35,204 nucleotides of DNA from Bacteroides sp. (GTDB taxonomy: Bacteria; Bacteroidota; Bacteroidia; Bacteroidales; Bacteroidaceae). A program made the translations under genes and the position numbers. Location of the stretch: contig JAGOOC010000031.1 of assembly GCA_017992695.1 (NCBI GenBank), positions 1 through 35,204 on the forward strand. The letters are read 5' to 3'. Positions 14,621 to 28,279 of this stretch are shown in pieces (positions within the stretch are counted from its first letter, which is position 1; every line of letters starts with the position of its first letter). The notes below the pieces were generated by a model. That model made no database searches. It was not told the origin of the DNA and saw only the letters and a list, made by a program, of their open reading frames with translations.

Positions 14621-16372
14621 TTACTTAAAAACGAGCAAGAACACCCTCTTTGCGGTAGACACGCAATCGCCTTGTGGCGCACCACTGTATTCGTTCGATG
14701 CCTTTGCCCAAGTCTCTTCCATTTCGTAAAAGTCAATATCGGCTACCGCTGCGCCTTGCAGCTTTTGTTGCAGCAAATCAAAGTAGTGTTTCCACCGCTG
14801 GTAATAAAGATCTTTGAGTATTCCGTTCCACTCCTTGTGGGCATAGTCGTGCAGGTATCCATTGTTGGCTGCATGGCGGTTGCCCCAAGTTGTAATTTGC
14901 ACGCGCGCGTTCCACTCATAGAGGGCTTTCTCGGCAGAGCTGTTTCCTCGTGCCCGGGCTTCATTGATCCATTTGCCTACGCTGAACTCGGGGCGTGTGC
15001 CCAGCAGTTCGTCTTGCAGTAAAATCAAGCGCAGGAAACGTTCGGAGGCTACGGTGAACAGCGCCTTGTCTCGCGCGCGATAGGCTGCTGCAACGGCTTT
15101 CTGCATCAAACGGCCCTTCTCTGCAATGGCTTGACGCACAATGTCTATTAAATCGTATTCAAAGTTGTTGTTCCCCTTGTACTTTTCGGCAACCGACACC
15201 ATCAGTTCGGCCGCTTTGATCACCTCTTGCGGATCGTAATAGTCGACCGTTTCGGCAAAGCTCGATGCCTGATGCACCGTTTCGGCCGGTCGTGCACAAA
15301 ACACCGACTCGTGCGTGCCTTGCTGAGTCGAGCTTTTCGGACAATTGTAAATAGAGCGTCCCAACAGTGCCCACGCCTCTTGAATGACGGGATCATTGAC
15401 CCCGTAACGTGCCGTTACGTAGTTGGTCAGCCACTCTTGTCGGGTAAAACGCTCGGGACGCCATGGCAACTCCATCACCAGTTCGTACATCACCGGGTTA
15501 TTTTCAATACCCTCCGCTGTGATGCCTACCCCTGCAAGTGTGCTTGCTGCGTGTGGATGCGCTTTGGCGTCATAGAAACCGTCGATAACGTAGTCCATCT
15601 TACCATGCAACCCCACGTTGCCTCCATAGTTCAACAACATGCAATACACCCATCGGTGCTTGCCGTATCCTTGCTTGCGGTGCCAGGTCGACGAGGGTTC
15701 GCCCCATTGCGGACGCCCTTCGCTAAAGAGATCGAGCACCAACAGGTCTTCTTTCGCTAAGTGATCGATCATGGCCCGGCGAGGGTTGCTTTGCCACGCT
15801 TGAGCCACCCAAACGGCTTTGGGGTTGGCCGTTTTCATGGCTTTCATGATGGCTGTTCCTGCAGCCGCCAAGTCGACTCCGGCTACACTTCCCCCTTCGT
15901 GAAAGGGGTCGATGGCGTAGAAGTTGGCTTTACCAAAGAGTTTCTCCATCTCCTTATAATAGAGGTTGGCTATCTCTTCGAAACGCGGATCGGTGGGTTG
16001 CAGAAAGGCCGGTCGGCGGTATCCGCACCAGATGCCGGGGTCGGATACGTGAAGCCCCAGTTTCTCCTTGGCATTGTTGGGCACCATGCCGGCATAGCCC
16101 GGCAATACGGGTTCAATGCCATATTGGCGCATGCGTTTGAGTATCTTCTTTTGCAGATCGACCTGTTGTATATACCAACTGTCGGGGTTGGGACCTCCCC
16201 ACCCTTCGAGGTTATTCATCAGCCACCAAGCAAAGAAGCCGGGACCGGAGATGAATTGATTGATTTCGGGTTTGCTGTAGCCGAGTTTGTTGAGCACGTT
16301 GTACCACACGGTTTCTGCACCGGCCAGTGCCAAGGGCAGGTTTGTACATTTATCTTTTTGACACTTTGAATT
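14621..16372 (-). pseudogene. GH89 alpha-N-acetylglucosaminidase, 5'-truncated remnant
   Basis: The frame encodes the catalytic and C-terminal domains of a NAGLU-type (GH89) enzyme that removes terminal alpha-linked GlcNAc. Homology begins abruptly at LPLALAGAETVWYNVLNKLG (near 16340), a position normally about 150-180 residues into the protein, after the signal peptide and N-terminal domain. An in-frame TAA (16373-16375) lies just upstream and no ATG occurs between it and the homology; only a TTG (16333) is available. Both catalytic glutamates appear intact (IDPFHEGG and GITAEGIENN, residues 146 and 274 from the TTG). The 3' end is near the normal family end. No signal peptide remains, so it is probably inactive or mislocalised. 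No promoter was seen. Confidence 0.82.
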
Positions 16373-16632
16373 TTAATTGAGCCGTGGAGGGGCTGTTTCG
16401 CTACCGCAACCCGGCAGCAAACCGACGAAGGCCTTGTAGAGCGTTTAAAGAATATCAAATCGTTTCTCTTTCCAATAAACAGAAACAACAATGCGAGGCA
16501 AAAGCAGTCATTATATTACAAAACAGCTATCAAACAAAAAGAAAAGTATCATTTCAATCATTCAAACAGGCACGTGCAAAAGGAAGAAGTAGCCAAAAAG
16601 AGTACCGATGAAGGGGGTGTAAAGGGGAAGAG

Positions 16633-16763
16633 GTATGGACTGAGGTGAAAGGAACCGTTACTTCGGACCAAACAAACCGTTGTTTGGAGTGAAATGAACC
16701 GTGCATTGGAGTGAAATGAACCATTCATTCGAGCGAAATGAACCGTGCATTCGCTCAAAAAGG
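16633..16763. repeat. Degenerate 22-bp tandem repeats (about six units)
   Basis: Units start at about 16633, 16655, 16677, 16699, 16721 and 16743. The clearest, at 16677-16698 and 16699-16720, share the core GGAGTGAAATGAACC. The fourth unit varies it to CGAGCGAAATGAACC. The units abut without spacers. Neighbouring units can pair (GAGCGAAATG with CATTCGCTC at 16731-16756). Confidence 0.8.
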
Positions 16764-16800
16764 AGTGTGTTTTTGAGAGAAACTGTATATTTAGTACAAA

Positions 16801-16836
16801 AGTGGGCTGCAATAGTGTATATTATTGCAGCCCACT
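16801..16836 (-). terminator. Hairpin terminator downstream of the glucosaminidase gene
   Basis: Bases 16801-16814 and 16823-16836 are a perfect 14-bp stem with an 8-base loop. On the minus strand the stem ends in a short T run. It lies about 100 bases after the glucosaminidase stop at 16940. Confidence 0.65.
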
Positions 16837-16939
16837 CCAAGGGTATTACTCTAGTTGATGCTTTCTGAAACAAACGCCAGATAGCAAAAAGAGGCATTTT
16901 GTATCCTATTGAAACCACTTAGCGGTTTCGAGCAGACAT

Positions 16940-17839
16940 TTATCTCAACCGCAGCCTGTCGCCAATCTCGGGCACATAGTCGCCATCTTTGCGATTCATC
17001 TTATACAGGTTTTTCAAGCGAATGCCATACATCTGCGAGATGGTGTGCATCGAGTCACCGTCTTTGACCACGTAGACCGTGTTGGGTTTAGAGGCTCTCT
17101 TCTTCTTCGACTTGAGGTAGATGATGTCTCCATCGGTCAACGTGTACCCACTGTGCAGGTCATTGTACCTCACCAGCTTTCTCCAACTGATGTCAAACTC
17201 CTTGCCCAAGCCTTTGAAGGTATCGCCATGGCGAGCAATGACGTAGGCGATGTCGTTGGCAATATACACCTGATGGGTGGAGGTAAGCGTAGGTTCGACT
17301 CTGGGTGCACGCCCACCACCACGCTGGTCGTATTTATAGAGGTCGTAATCTTCGATAATCGTAATCAAACGGTTGGCATAAGAGGGGTCAGTGGCATATC
17401 CGGCCTGCTTTAAACCGCGTGCCCAAGCTTTATAATCGGTGATGTCGAGTTTAAAAAGAAAGGCATAACGGGCACCTCGTTTAAGGAAAAGCGAATGGTC
17501 TTCGTAGGACTCTTTGGGATTACGATAGGCACGAAAGCACTCGTTACGAGCATCGTCATGGTGGCGAACCGAGCGTCCGTTCCAACTGCCGCCACACTTA
17601 ATGCCGAAGTGATTGTTGCTTCGACGAGCCAGATCGCTCATGCCCGCACCACTCTCGAGCAGGCCTTGAGCCAATGTAATGCTGGCGGGTATGCGGTGCT
17701 CTTTCATCTGTTCAACGGCCAAGGCGCTGTATTCATTCACATAGTCTACATAGCGTGTGTTTCGTTTCTGGGCCAAAGCCTCAAGGGGTAGAGCCAACAA
17801 CAGAGCAAAAGCAAAGGGTATAAGGAGTTTTTTATTCAT
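16940..17839 (-). CDS. Secreted N-acetylglucosaminidase (GH73-type) with two LysM domains
   Basis: This 299-residue protein has a signal peptide (MNKKLLIPFAFALLLALPLEALA, cut before QKR). A glucosaminidase domain follows (about 28-175), with the probable catalytic Glu in AQGLLESGAG and the family stretch SNNHFGIKCG. Two LysM peptidoglycan-binding domains come next, at about 190-245 (less typical) and 253-299 (YVVKDGDSMHTISQMYGI). It likely cuts the glycan strands of peptidoglycan in the periplasm during wall growth or separation. The length and architecture are typical for Bacteroides. It is divergent from cdd across 111 bp. A hairpin terminator lies downstream. Confidence 0.93.
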   Translation of the reverse strand: MNKKLLIPFAFALLLALPLEALAQKRNTRYVDYVNEYSALAVEQMKEHRIPASITLAQGLLESGAGMSDLARRSNNHFGIKCGGSWNGRSVRHHDDARNECFRAYRNPKESYEDHSLFLKRGARYAFLFKLDITDYKAWARGLKQAGYATDPSYANRLITIIEDYDLYKYDQRGGGRAPRVEPTLTSTHQVYIANDIAYVIARHGDTFKGLGKEFDISWRKLVRYNDLHSGYTLTDGDIIYLKSKKKRASKPNTVYVVKDGDSMHTISQMYGIRLKNLYKMNRKDGDYVPEIGDRLRLR

Positions 17840-17886
17840 CGTAGTTCAGTCAATGCATTATGAGCCTACAAAAATCATAAAAATAA

Positions 17887-17916
17887 TTGGGATTATCAAT
17901 CTCTTTCCTAACTTTG
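17887..17916 (+). promoter_or_regulatory. Bacteroides-type promoter for cdd
   Basis: TTGG (17887-17890) is followed after 18 bases by TAACTTTG (17909-17916), matching the -33 and -7 elements. The leader to the ATG at 17951 would be about 28 bases. Confidence 0.65.
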
Positions 17917-17950
17917 TAACATTAATTGTAAAACTAACCCCTCGACCCAA

Positions 17951-18430
17951 ATGAAAGATCTGACCCTCACGACCGTTATCAAAGTATACGAACTCTCCGA
18001 ACTCAACCCGGCCGACCAAGCCCTGCTGCTTGCTGCCAAAGAGGCAACCACGCGCAGCTATGCCCCCTACTCGCGCTTCTCCGTGGGTGCAGCCGCCCTA
18101 TTGGGCAACGGAACCGTAGTTACCGGCACCAACCAAGAGAATGCCGCTTATCCATCGGGGTTGTGTGCCGAGCGCACTACGCTGTTTTATGCCAACTCGC
18201 AATATCCCGATCAGCCCGTAACGACACTGGCCATCGCTGCACGTACCGAGCGAGACTTTCTTGACCTGCCCATCCCCCCTTGTGGTGCCTGCCGGCAGGT
18301 GATACTCGAAACCGAGAAACGCTACAAACAACCCATCCGGATATTGCTCTACGGCAAGCAGGCGGTGTATGAAGTAAGTAGTATTTGCGATTTACTTCCT
18401 CTTTCGTTTGATGCATCGGCTATGAAGTAA
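17951..18430 (+). CDS. cdd: Cytidine deaminase
   Basis: The 159-residue enzyme converts cytidine or deoxycytidine to uridine forms in pyrimidine salvage. The zinc site is complete: Cys72 and catalytic Glu74 in GLCAERT, with Cys111 and Cys114 in PCGACRQV. The nucleoside-binding stretch RFSVGAAAL and the NQENAAYPSG segment are also present. The length is slightly above the roughly 130 residues of small tetrameric deaminases because of an N-terminal extension of about 20 residues. It has its own promoter and is followed 57 bp later by an RclA-like flavoprotein on the same strand, so read-through is possible. Confidence 0.95.
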   Translation: MKDLTLTTVIKVYELSELNPADQALLLAAKEATTRSYAPYSRFSVGAAALLGNGTVVTGTNQENAAYPSGLCAERTTLFYANSQYPDQPVTTLAIAARTERDFLDLPIPPCGACRQVILETEKRYKQPIRILLYGKQAVYEVSSICDLLPLSFDASAMK

Positions 18431-18487
18431 ACCAAATGGAGTTTTATTTGTTTCATCTCGTACTAACCCCTTAATAGTTAAGTGCAG

Positions 18488-19864
18488 ATGAAACAATATG
18501 ATGCCATTATCATTGGGTTTGGCAAAGGTGGAAAGACACTGGCTGCCAAACTATCTAACCGCGGCTGGAAAGTCGCCCTCATTGAACGATCTGAAAAGAT
18601 GTATGGAGGAGCGTGTATCAACACCGGATGCATCCCTTCCAAAGCCCTCATTCACGAAGCGCAAACGGCCGATACGCTGTTTAAAGACCACTTCAAGAAG
18701 CAAGCGGAGTTTTACAAACACGCCGTTGCACGCAAAGACAAGATGACGGCTTTTCTTCGCGAGACGAACTTCAACTTCCTGTCCAATCATCCTAACGTAA
18801 CGGTTTACAACGGCTCGGCCTTCTTCATCTCTCCCACGGAGATCAAGGTAGTGCTTACCGATGAAGAGCTTACCCTGCAAGGCAAAGAGGTGTTTATCAA
18901 CACGGGCTCTACGCCCATTATACCTGCCATCGAAGGCGTTCGCGACAGCAAGCACGTATACACCAGCACCACACTGCTCAATCTCGACATTCTTCCCCAA
19001 CACCTGCTCATCGTAGGTGCAGGCACCATCGGTTTGGAGTGTGCCTCGATGTATGCCGGTTTTGGCAGCAAGGTAACGGTGCTCGAGGGTGGTCATAAAT
19101 TCCTTCCCAACCAAGATGTCGACATAGCCGACAAGGTAAGAGAGGTGCTCGAAACTAAAGGCATTGAGTTTCGATTGAACACGCGCATACAGTCGGTTAC
19201 CGACAAAGCCGATGGCGTAACACTGGCCTATACAGATGCTGTTGACGGCACGCCACACTTTGTGGATGCAGATGCCATTCTGCTAGCCGTGGGGCGCAAA
19301 CCAACCATTGACAGCCTCAATTTGCAAGAAGCAGGTGTAAAGGTAGACAGCCGTGGAGCCATTGTGGTAGACGAGCATTTGCGCACTAGCACACCCAACA
19401 TCTGGGCGATGGGGGATGTGAAGGGAGGATCGCAATTCACCTACCTGTCGCTCGATGATTGCAGGATCATTTGCGACCAGCTCTTTGGCAAGCGCGTTCG
19501 AACTACGGCCGACAGGAATCCCGTGCCCTACTCACTCTTTATTGACCCTCCGCTTTCGCACATAGGGCTCACCGAAAAGGAGGCCATCAAGCGCGGATAT
19601 CTCATCAAGGTATCGCAGATTCCGGCACTATCGGTTGTACGCACCCGCACGCTGCAGAAAACCGCAGGAGTACTCAAAGCGGTGATCGATGCCCAAACCG
19701 GACGCATCCTCGGGTGCACACTGTTCTGTGCCGGTGCGCCCGAAATCATCAACATTGTAAATGTAGCCATGAAAACGGGGCAGCATTACCAGTTCTTGCG
19801 CGACTTTATCTTCACCCATCCAAGTATGAGCGAAGGACTCAATGAGCTATTCACCATCGAATAA
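18488..19864 (+). CDS. RclA-like FAD-dependent pyridine nucleotide-disulfide oxidoreductase
   Basis: The 458-residue flavoprotein belongs to the class I family with lipoamide dehydrogenase and mercuric reductase. It has an N-terminal FAD motif IIIGFGKGGKT (7-17) and the redox disulfide Cys43/Cys48 in GGACINTGCIPSKAL. The NAD-binding motif VGAGTIGLE and the FAD-contact region NIWAMGDVKGG follow. The C-terminal dimer motif HPSMSEGLNELF closes it. The GFGKGGKTLA start and the SMSE(G/S)LN(E/D)LF end resemble E. coli RclA, a copper reductase tied to hypochlorous-acid stress, more than lipoamide dehydrogenase. No 2-oxo acid dehydrogenase genes are near, which supports this. ATG at 18488 was chosen over a GTG two codons upstream. 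The substrate is inferred only. Confidence 0.88.
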   Translation: MKQYDAIIIGFGKGGKTLAAKLSNRGWKVALIERSEKMYGGACINTGCIPSKALIHEAQTADTLFKDHFKKQAEFYKHAVARKDKMTAFLRETNFNFLSNHPNVTVYNGSAFFISPTEIKVVLTDEELTLQGKEVFINTGSTPIIPAIEGVRDSKHVYTSTTLLNLDILPQHLLIVGAGTIGLECASMYAGFGSKVTVLEGGHKFLPNQDVDIADKVREVLETKGIEFRLNTRIQSVTDKADGVTLAYTDAVDGTPHFVDADAILLAVGRKPTIDSLNLQEAGVKVDSRGAIVVDEHLRTSTPNIWAMGDVKGGSQFTYLSLDDCRIICDQLFGKRVRTTADRNPVPYSLFIDPPLSHIGLTEKEAIKRGYLIKVSQIPALSVVRTRTLQKTAGVLKAVIDAQTGRILGCTLFCAGAPEIINIVNVAMKTGQHYQFLRDFIFTHPSMSEGLNELFTIE

Positions 19865-19893
19865 CAGTGCGTGTGCATAGTTCATTTCTCGGT

Positions 19894-19926
19894 TTTTATA
19901 ATACCTTTGCAATTGGTATTATAAAA
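19894..19926. promoter_or_regulatory. 12-bp perfect inverted repeat over a promoter -7 box
   Basis: Bases 19894-19905 and 19915-19926 are exact reverse complements, with a 9-base spacer. The -7-like TACCTTTG (19902-19909) straddles the left arm and spacer. The right arm ends eight bases before the ATG of the next gene. It may be an operator for a dimeric regulator or a hairpin ending the rclA-like transcript. Confidence 0.6.
19902..19909 (+). promoter_or_regulatory. -7 box for the large envelope protein gene
   Basis: TACCTTTG matches TAnnTTTG and lies 25 bases before the ATG at 19935. The -33 region (around 19880-19886) has only a weak TTTC-like match. Confidence 0.5.
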
Positions 19927-19934
19927 CGCTATCT

Positions 19935-22793
19935 ATGGCACAAGGAAGATACTGGTCACTTCTGACGTTTTGTCTGTTTGCATCGCTACGTATGCAAGCA
20001 CAGTTTATGGACTACGGATCGGACCCGGCACGATTCAGGTGGAACATCGTGAAACTGCCCCACTACGACTTAGTCTATCCGCAAGGAAACGATTCGATGG
20101 CGTATCGCTATGCGCTCTATCTGGAGAACGCATATCCACATGTACAAAAAACCATCGGGAAGCCCATGAAGGCAAAGTTCCCGGTGGTACTGCATCCGGG
20201 CAACATGGTCTCTAATGGCATGGTGTCGTGGGCTCCTCGACGCATGGAACTCCTCACAACTCCCTCTTCGGACTTGGGCATGCAGCCGTGGGACAAGCAC
20301 TTGGTGTTGCACGAGTCTCGACACATCTTTCAAACCGGAAAGGTGATGAGCGGCCTCTTTAAACCACTCTATTACCTGATTGGCGAACAGGCAGCAGGCG
20401 TAGCCTCGTTCTTTCTGCCCACGTGGTTTCTCGAAGGCGATGCGGTGAGCACGGAAACTGCGCTATCCAATGGTGGGCGCGGGCGGCTTCCGGAGTTCAA
20501 CATGGTCTATCGGGCGCAACTGCTGGGCAGTGACAAGGTTTATTCGTTTGACAAGTGGCAACTGGGATCGTACAAGGACTATACCGGAACTTACTATGCG
20601 TTGGGCTATAACATGACCTCTTATGCACGCCAACGCTACGGTGCAGACATTTGGGATAAAACCACCAGCCGCTATACACACAACCTGCTGTTTGCCGGTT
20701 CGTTCAAACGCTTTACAGGCAGCGGCATCAGTCAACTTTACAACGACACGTTCGACTACTTAAAAAAGGAGTGGACGAAGCTGGATTCGGCAGCCGTGTC
20801 ACCTACCTACTTATCGCCCGATACAAAAAACTACACCTCTTACCAACACCCCCAAATACTGAATGATTCTACCCTAATCGCTATAAAGTCAAGCTTGAAA
20901 GAGATTAACTCGCTGGTAACAGTGCGCAACGGAAAAGAGCAGCGCCTTTCCTATATCGGGAACATCAACAGCGGGCTAAACCTTAGCAACGGCTGCATCT
21001 ACTGGACTGAATATACTCCCGGCATGCGTTGGACGCATGAGAACTATTCGGTACTGAAACGGTACGACATGACAAATGGACGCATCACTACGCTCACACC
21101 TCGCCAACGCTACTTGGCTCCCGCTATCAATGATAAGGGAAGTGTGGTGGCTGTTTCTCGACCACAAGTAAATGGGGTGAATGAGTTGGTACTACTCAAG
21201 TTAATGAACGGGAGAGAGATTGCATCATTTCGCGTGCCCAACAACGGCTTCATCAAAGAGCTCACGTTTGCACAAGGCGATACCGTCATCGCAGTGGTGG
21301 TTGACGACAATGGAATTAGCCTGCTCGAACTGAAAACCGGCAACGGTGCTTGGCGCAAGTTGCTGAGCACTGCATCGGCCAACATCACCTCGCCCATGTG
21401 GAACAACGGAAAGCTTTACTTTGAATCGGGGGCAAACGGAACCAACAACATCTACTGCTTGAACCTGGCAGACTCACGGGTTTATCGGGTCACCCAGGCA
21501 CGCTTCGGTGCGTTTGAGCCCACTTTTTCTCTTAAGGGCAATCGTTTGCTCTATGCCGATTATCAGGCGAAAGGATACCGCATCGCATCGCTCGAAGGCG
21601 AACAACTGCTGCACGAGGAAACCGATTTAGACAACCCGACACCTACTCCGTTTGTCCATACGTTGGCAGCGCAAGAGGGGTATAACTTGGATAAGGCTCA
21701 GTTAGATTCTGTGCCATTCGACCCCAAACCGTACCACAAAGGGCTGCACACCTTCAAGGTACACAGCTGGGCACCTTTCTATTACAACGTAGCCGATGCC
21801 ATAAGGGGCGATGCCGATGACTTAATGACGCTGGTGAAACCGGGCGCCATGATACTGTCGCAAAACACCTTGAACACCGCTACTATGCAAGCCGGTTGGT
21901 ACTACAGCAAGGGGCACCACCACGGCAAGCTGGCGTTTACGTATCAAGGATGGTTTCCGGTGCTCGACCTTTCAGTCGATTACGGAGCCAAAGCAGTGGA
22001 CGTGTCGTGGGTGAAGAACGATAAAGACAAAGAAGTGCCGAAAGGACACTACACCGATCGCAACCTATTGGAGGCCGAAGCGCGTATCTACCTGCCGTTT
22101 AACCTGACACGCAACGATCGTATCCGAGGCATACAACCTGCACTCACCTACTCGTTTACCAACAACCGCTATCAACAAATAGCGAGTAGAACACACCGTA
22201 ACTTTCAGTACCTCTTGCCCGAACTACGGGTATACAACTACCAGCGAATGGCACACCGCGATCTGCTTCCCCGATCCGGGTATCAGCTTCGCTTGCAGTA
22301 CCTCAACTCGCCTTTCAATACCGAAAACTTCGGAAGCCTGTATGCGGCACGACTAACCACCTATTGGCCGGGATTCATTCGCAACCAAGGGCTTATGGTT
22401 CGCTTGGGCTATCAATATCAGGCACTGGATGGTAAAGCCTTGTACCTGCCCACACAGCTGCTTGAGGCTACGCGTGGATACGGTTATCTCTACCAAACCC
22501 ACCAGCAATGGGCCGTGAAAGGCGATTACGCTTTCTCCATCTGCTCGCCCGATGTAAACTTGGGAGCACTGATCTACATCCGCAGGTTGCGGGCCAACCT
22601 CTTTTACGACTACACACAAAACCAAGCCGGCAAGCAGGGCGGATGGACCAACCAAAGCTCGGCAGGCATCGACCTTACGTTTGACTGGAATGTGTTGCGC
22701 ATGTCGTATCCGCTCACCACCGGCGTACGACTCACGCAACCCATTGATTATGGCAATTTTCAGGCTGAGATGCTGTTCTCGGTTAGCTTTTAA
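19935..22793 (+). CDS. Large envelope protein: HExxH peptidase-like domain, propeller-like region and C-terminal outer-membrane barrel
   Basis: The gene is not one I can name. The 952-residue protein has a signal-like N-terminus (about residues 1-22, cut near MQAQF). HESRH at 126-130 matches the HExxH zinc motif, and WFLEGDAVSTE at 164-174 resembles the WxxEGxA helix that gives the third ligand (Glu167) in gluzincin peptidases. The middle (about 290-600) has repeated short beta-type blocks such as GNRLLYADYQAKGYRIASLEG, as in TolB/WD-like propellers. The C-terminal third has alternating aromatic strands and ends in FSVSF, as in outer-membrane barrels. The likely location is the outer membrane. 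The stop is only two bases from the stop of the converging GH2 gene. The domain calls are by eye. Confidence 0.65.
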   Translation: MAQGRYWSLLTFCLFASLRMQAQFMDYGSDPARFRWNIVKLPHYDLVYPQGNDSMAYRYALYLENAYPHVQKTIGKPMKAKFPVVLHPGNMVSNGMVSWAPRRMELLTTPSSDLGMQPWDKHLVLHESRHIFQTGKVMSGLFKPLYYLIGEQAAGVASFFLPTWFLEGDAVSTETALSNGGRGRLPEFNMVYRAQLLGSDKVYSFDKWQLGSYKDYTGTYYALGYNMTSYARQRYGADIWDKTTSRYTHNLLFAGSFKRFTGSGISQLYNDTFDYLKKEWTKLDSAAVSPTYLSPDTKNYTSYQHPQILNDSTLIAIKSSLKEINSLVTVRNGKEQRLSYIGNINSGLNLSNGCIYWTEYTPGMRWTHENYSVLKRYDMTNGRITTLTPRQRYLAPAINDKGSVVAVSRPQVNGVNELVLLKLMNGREIASFRVPNNGFIKELTFAQGDTVIAVVVDDNGISLLELKTGNGAWRKLLSTASANITSPMWNNGKLYFESGANGTNNIYCLNLADSRVYRVTQARFGAFEPTFSLKGNRLLYADYQAKGYRIASLEGEQLLHEETDLDNPTPTPFVHTLAAQEGYNLDKAQLDSVPFDPKPYHKGLHTFKVHSWAPFYYNVADAIRGDADDLMTLVKPGAMILSQNTLNTATMQAGWYYSKGHHHGKLAFTYQGWFPVLDLSVDYGAKAVDVSWVKNDKDKEVPKGHYTDRNLLEAEARIYLPFNLTRNDRIRGIQPALTYSFTNNRYQQIASRTHRNFQYLLPELRVYNYQRMAHRDLLPRSGYQLRLQYLNSPFNTENFGSLYAARLTTYWPGFIRNQGLMVRLGYQYQALDGKALYLPTQLLEATRGYGYLYQTHQQWAVKGDYAFSICSPDVNLGALIYIRRLRANLFYDYTQNQAGKQGGWTNQSSAGIDLTFDWNVLRMSYPLTTGVRLTQPIDYGNFQAEMLFSVSF

Positions 22794-22795
22794 CC

Positions 22796-28256
<5,461 letters not shown>

Positions 28257-28279
28257 GGCATATATAATTAGTCGTAGTG

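Larger units (their letters stand above)
16373..16939. other. 567-bp non-coding scar-like region
   Basis: This stretch lies between the truncated GH89 frame and the glucosaminidase stop. Small frames exist on both strands but show no family resemblance, and those over 16558-16918 are built from the 22-bp repeats. It contains the repeat block (16633-16763) and a 14-bp hairpin (16801-16836). No remnant of the missing GH89 N-terminus, no transposase and no clear inverted terminal repeats were recognised. Confidence 0.6.

Noticed and set aside
16219-16491. 90-residue minus-strand frame upstream of the GH89 remnant as its missing N-terminus
   Set aside because: It is in another frame and shows no signal peptide or resemblance to the GH89 N-terminal domain, so no frameshift repair restores the gene.
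16633-16763. CRISPR array
   Set aside because: The 22-bp units abut and are degenerate, with no unique spacers and no cas genes.
16558-16918. Two overlapping minus-strand frames with FHSN/ISL-type repeats
   Set aside because: They are translations of the 22-bp DNA repeats, with no start context or known domain.
18551-19258. 235-residue minus-strand frame opposite the RclA-like gene
   Set aside because: No family resemblance, and the plus frame carries FAD, disulfide and NAD motifs.
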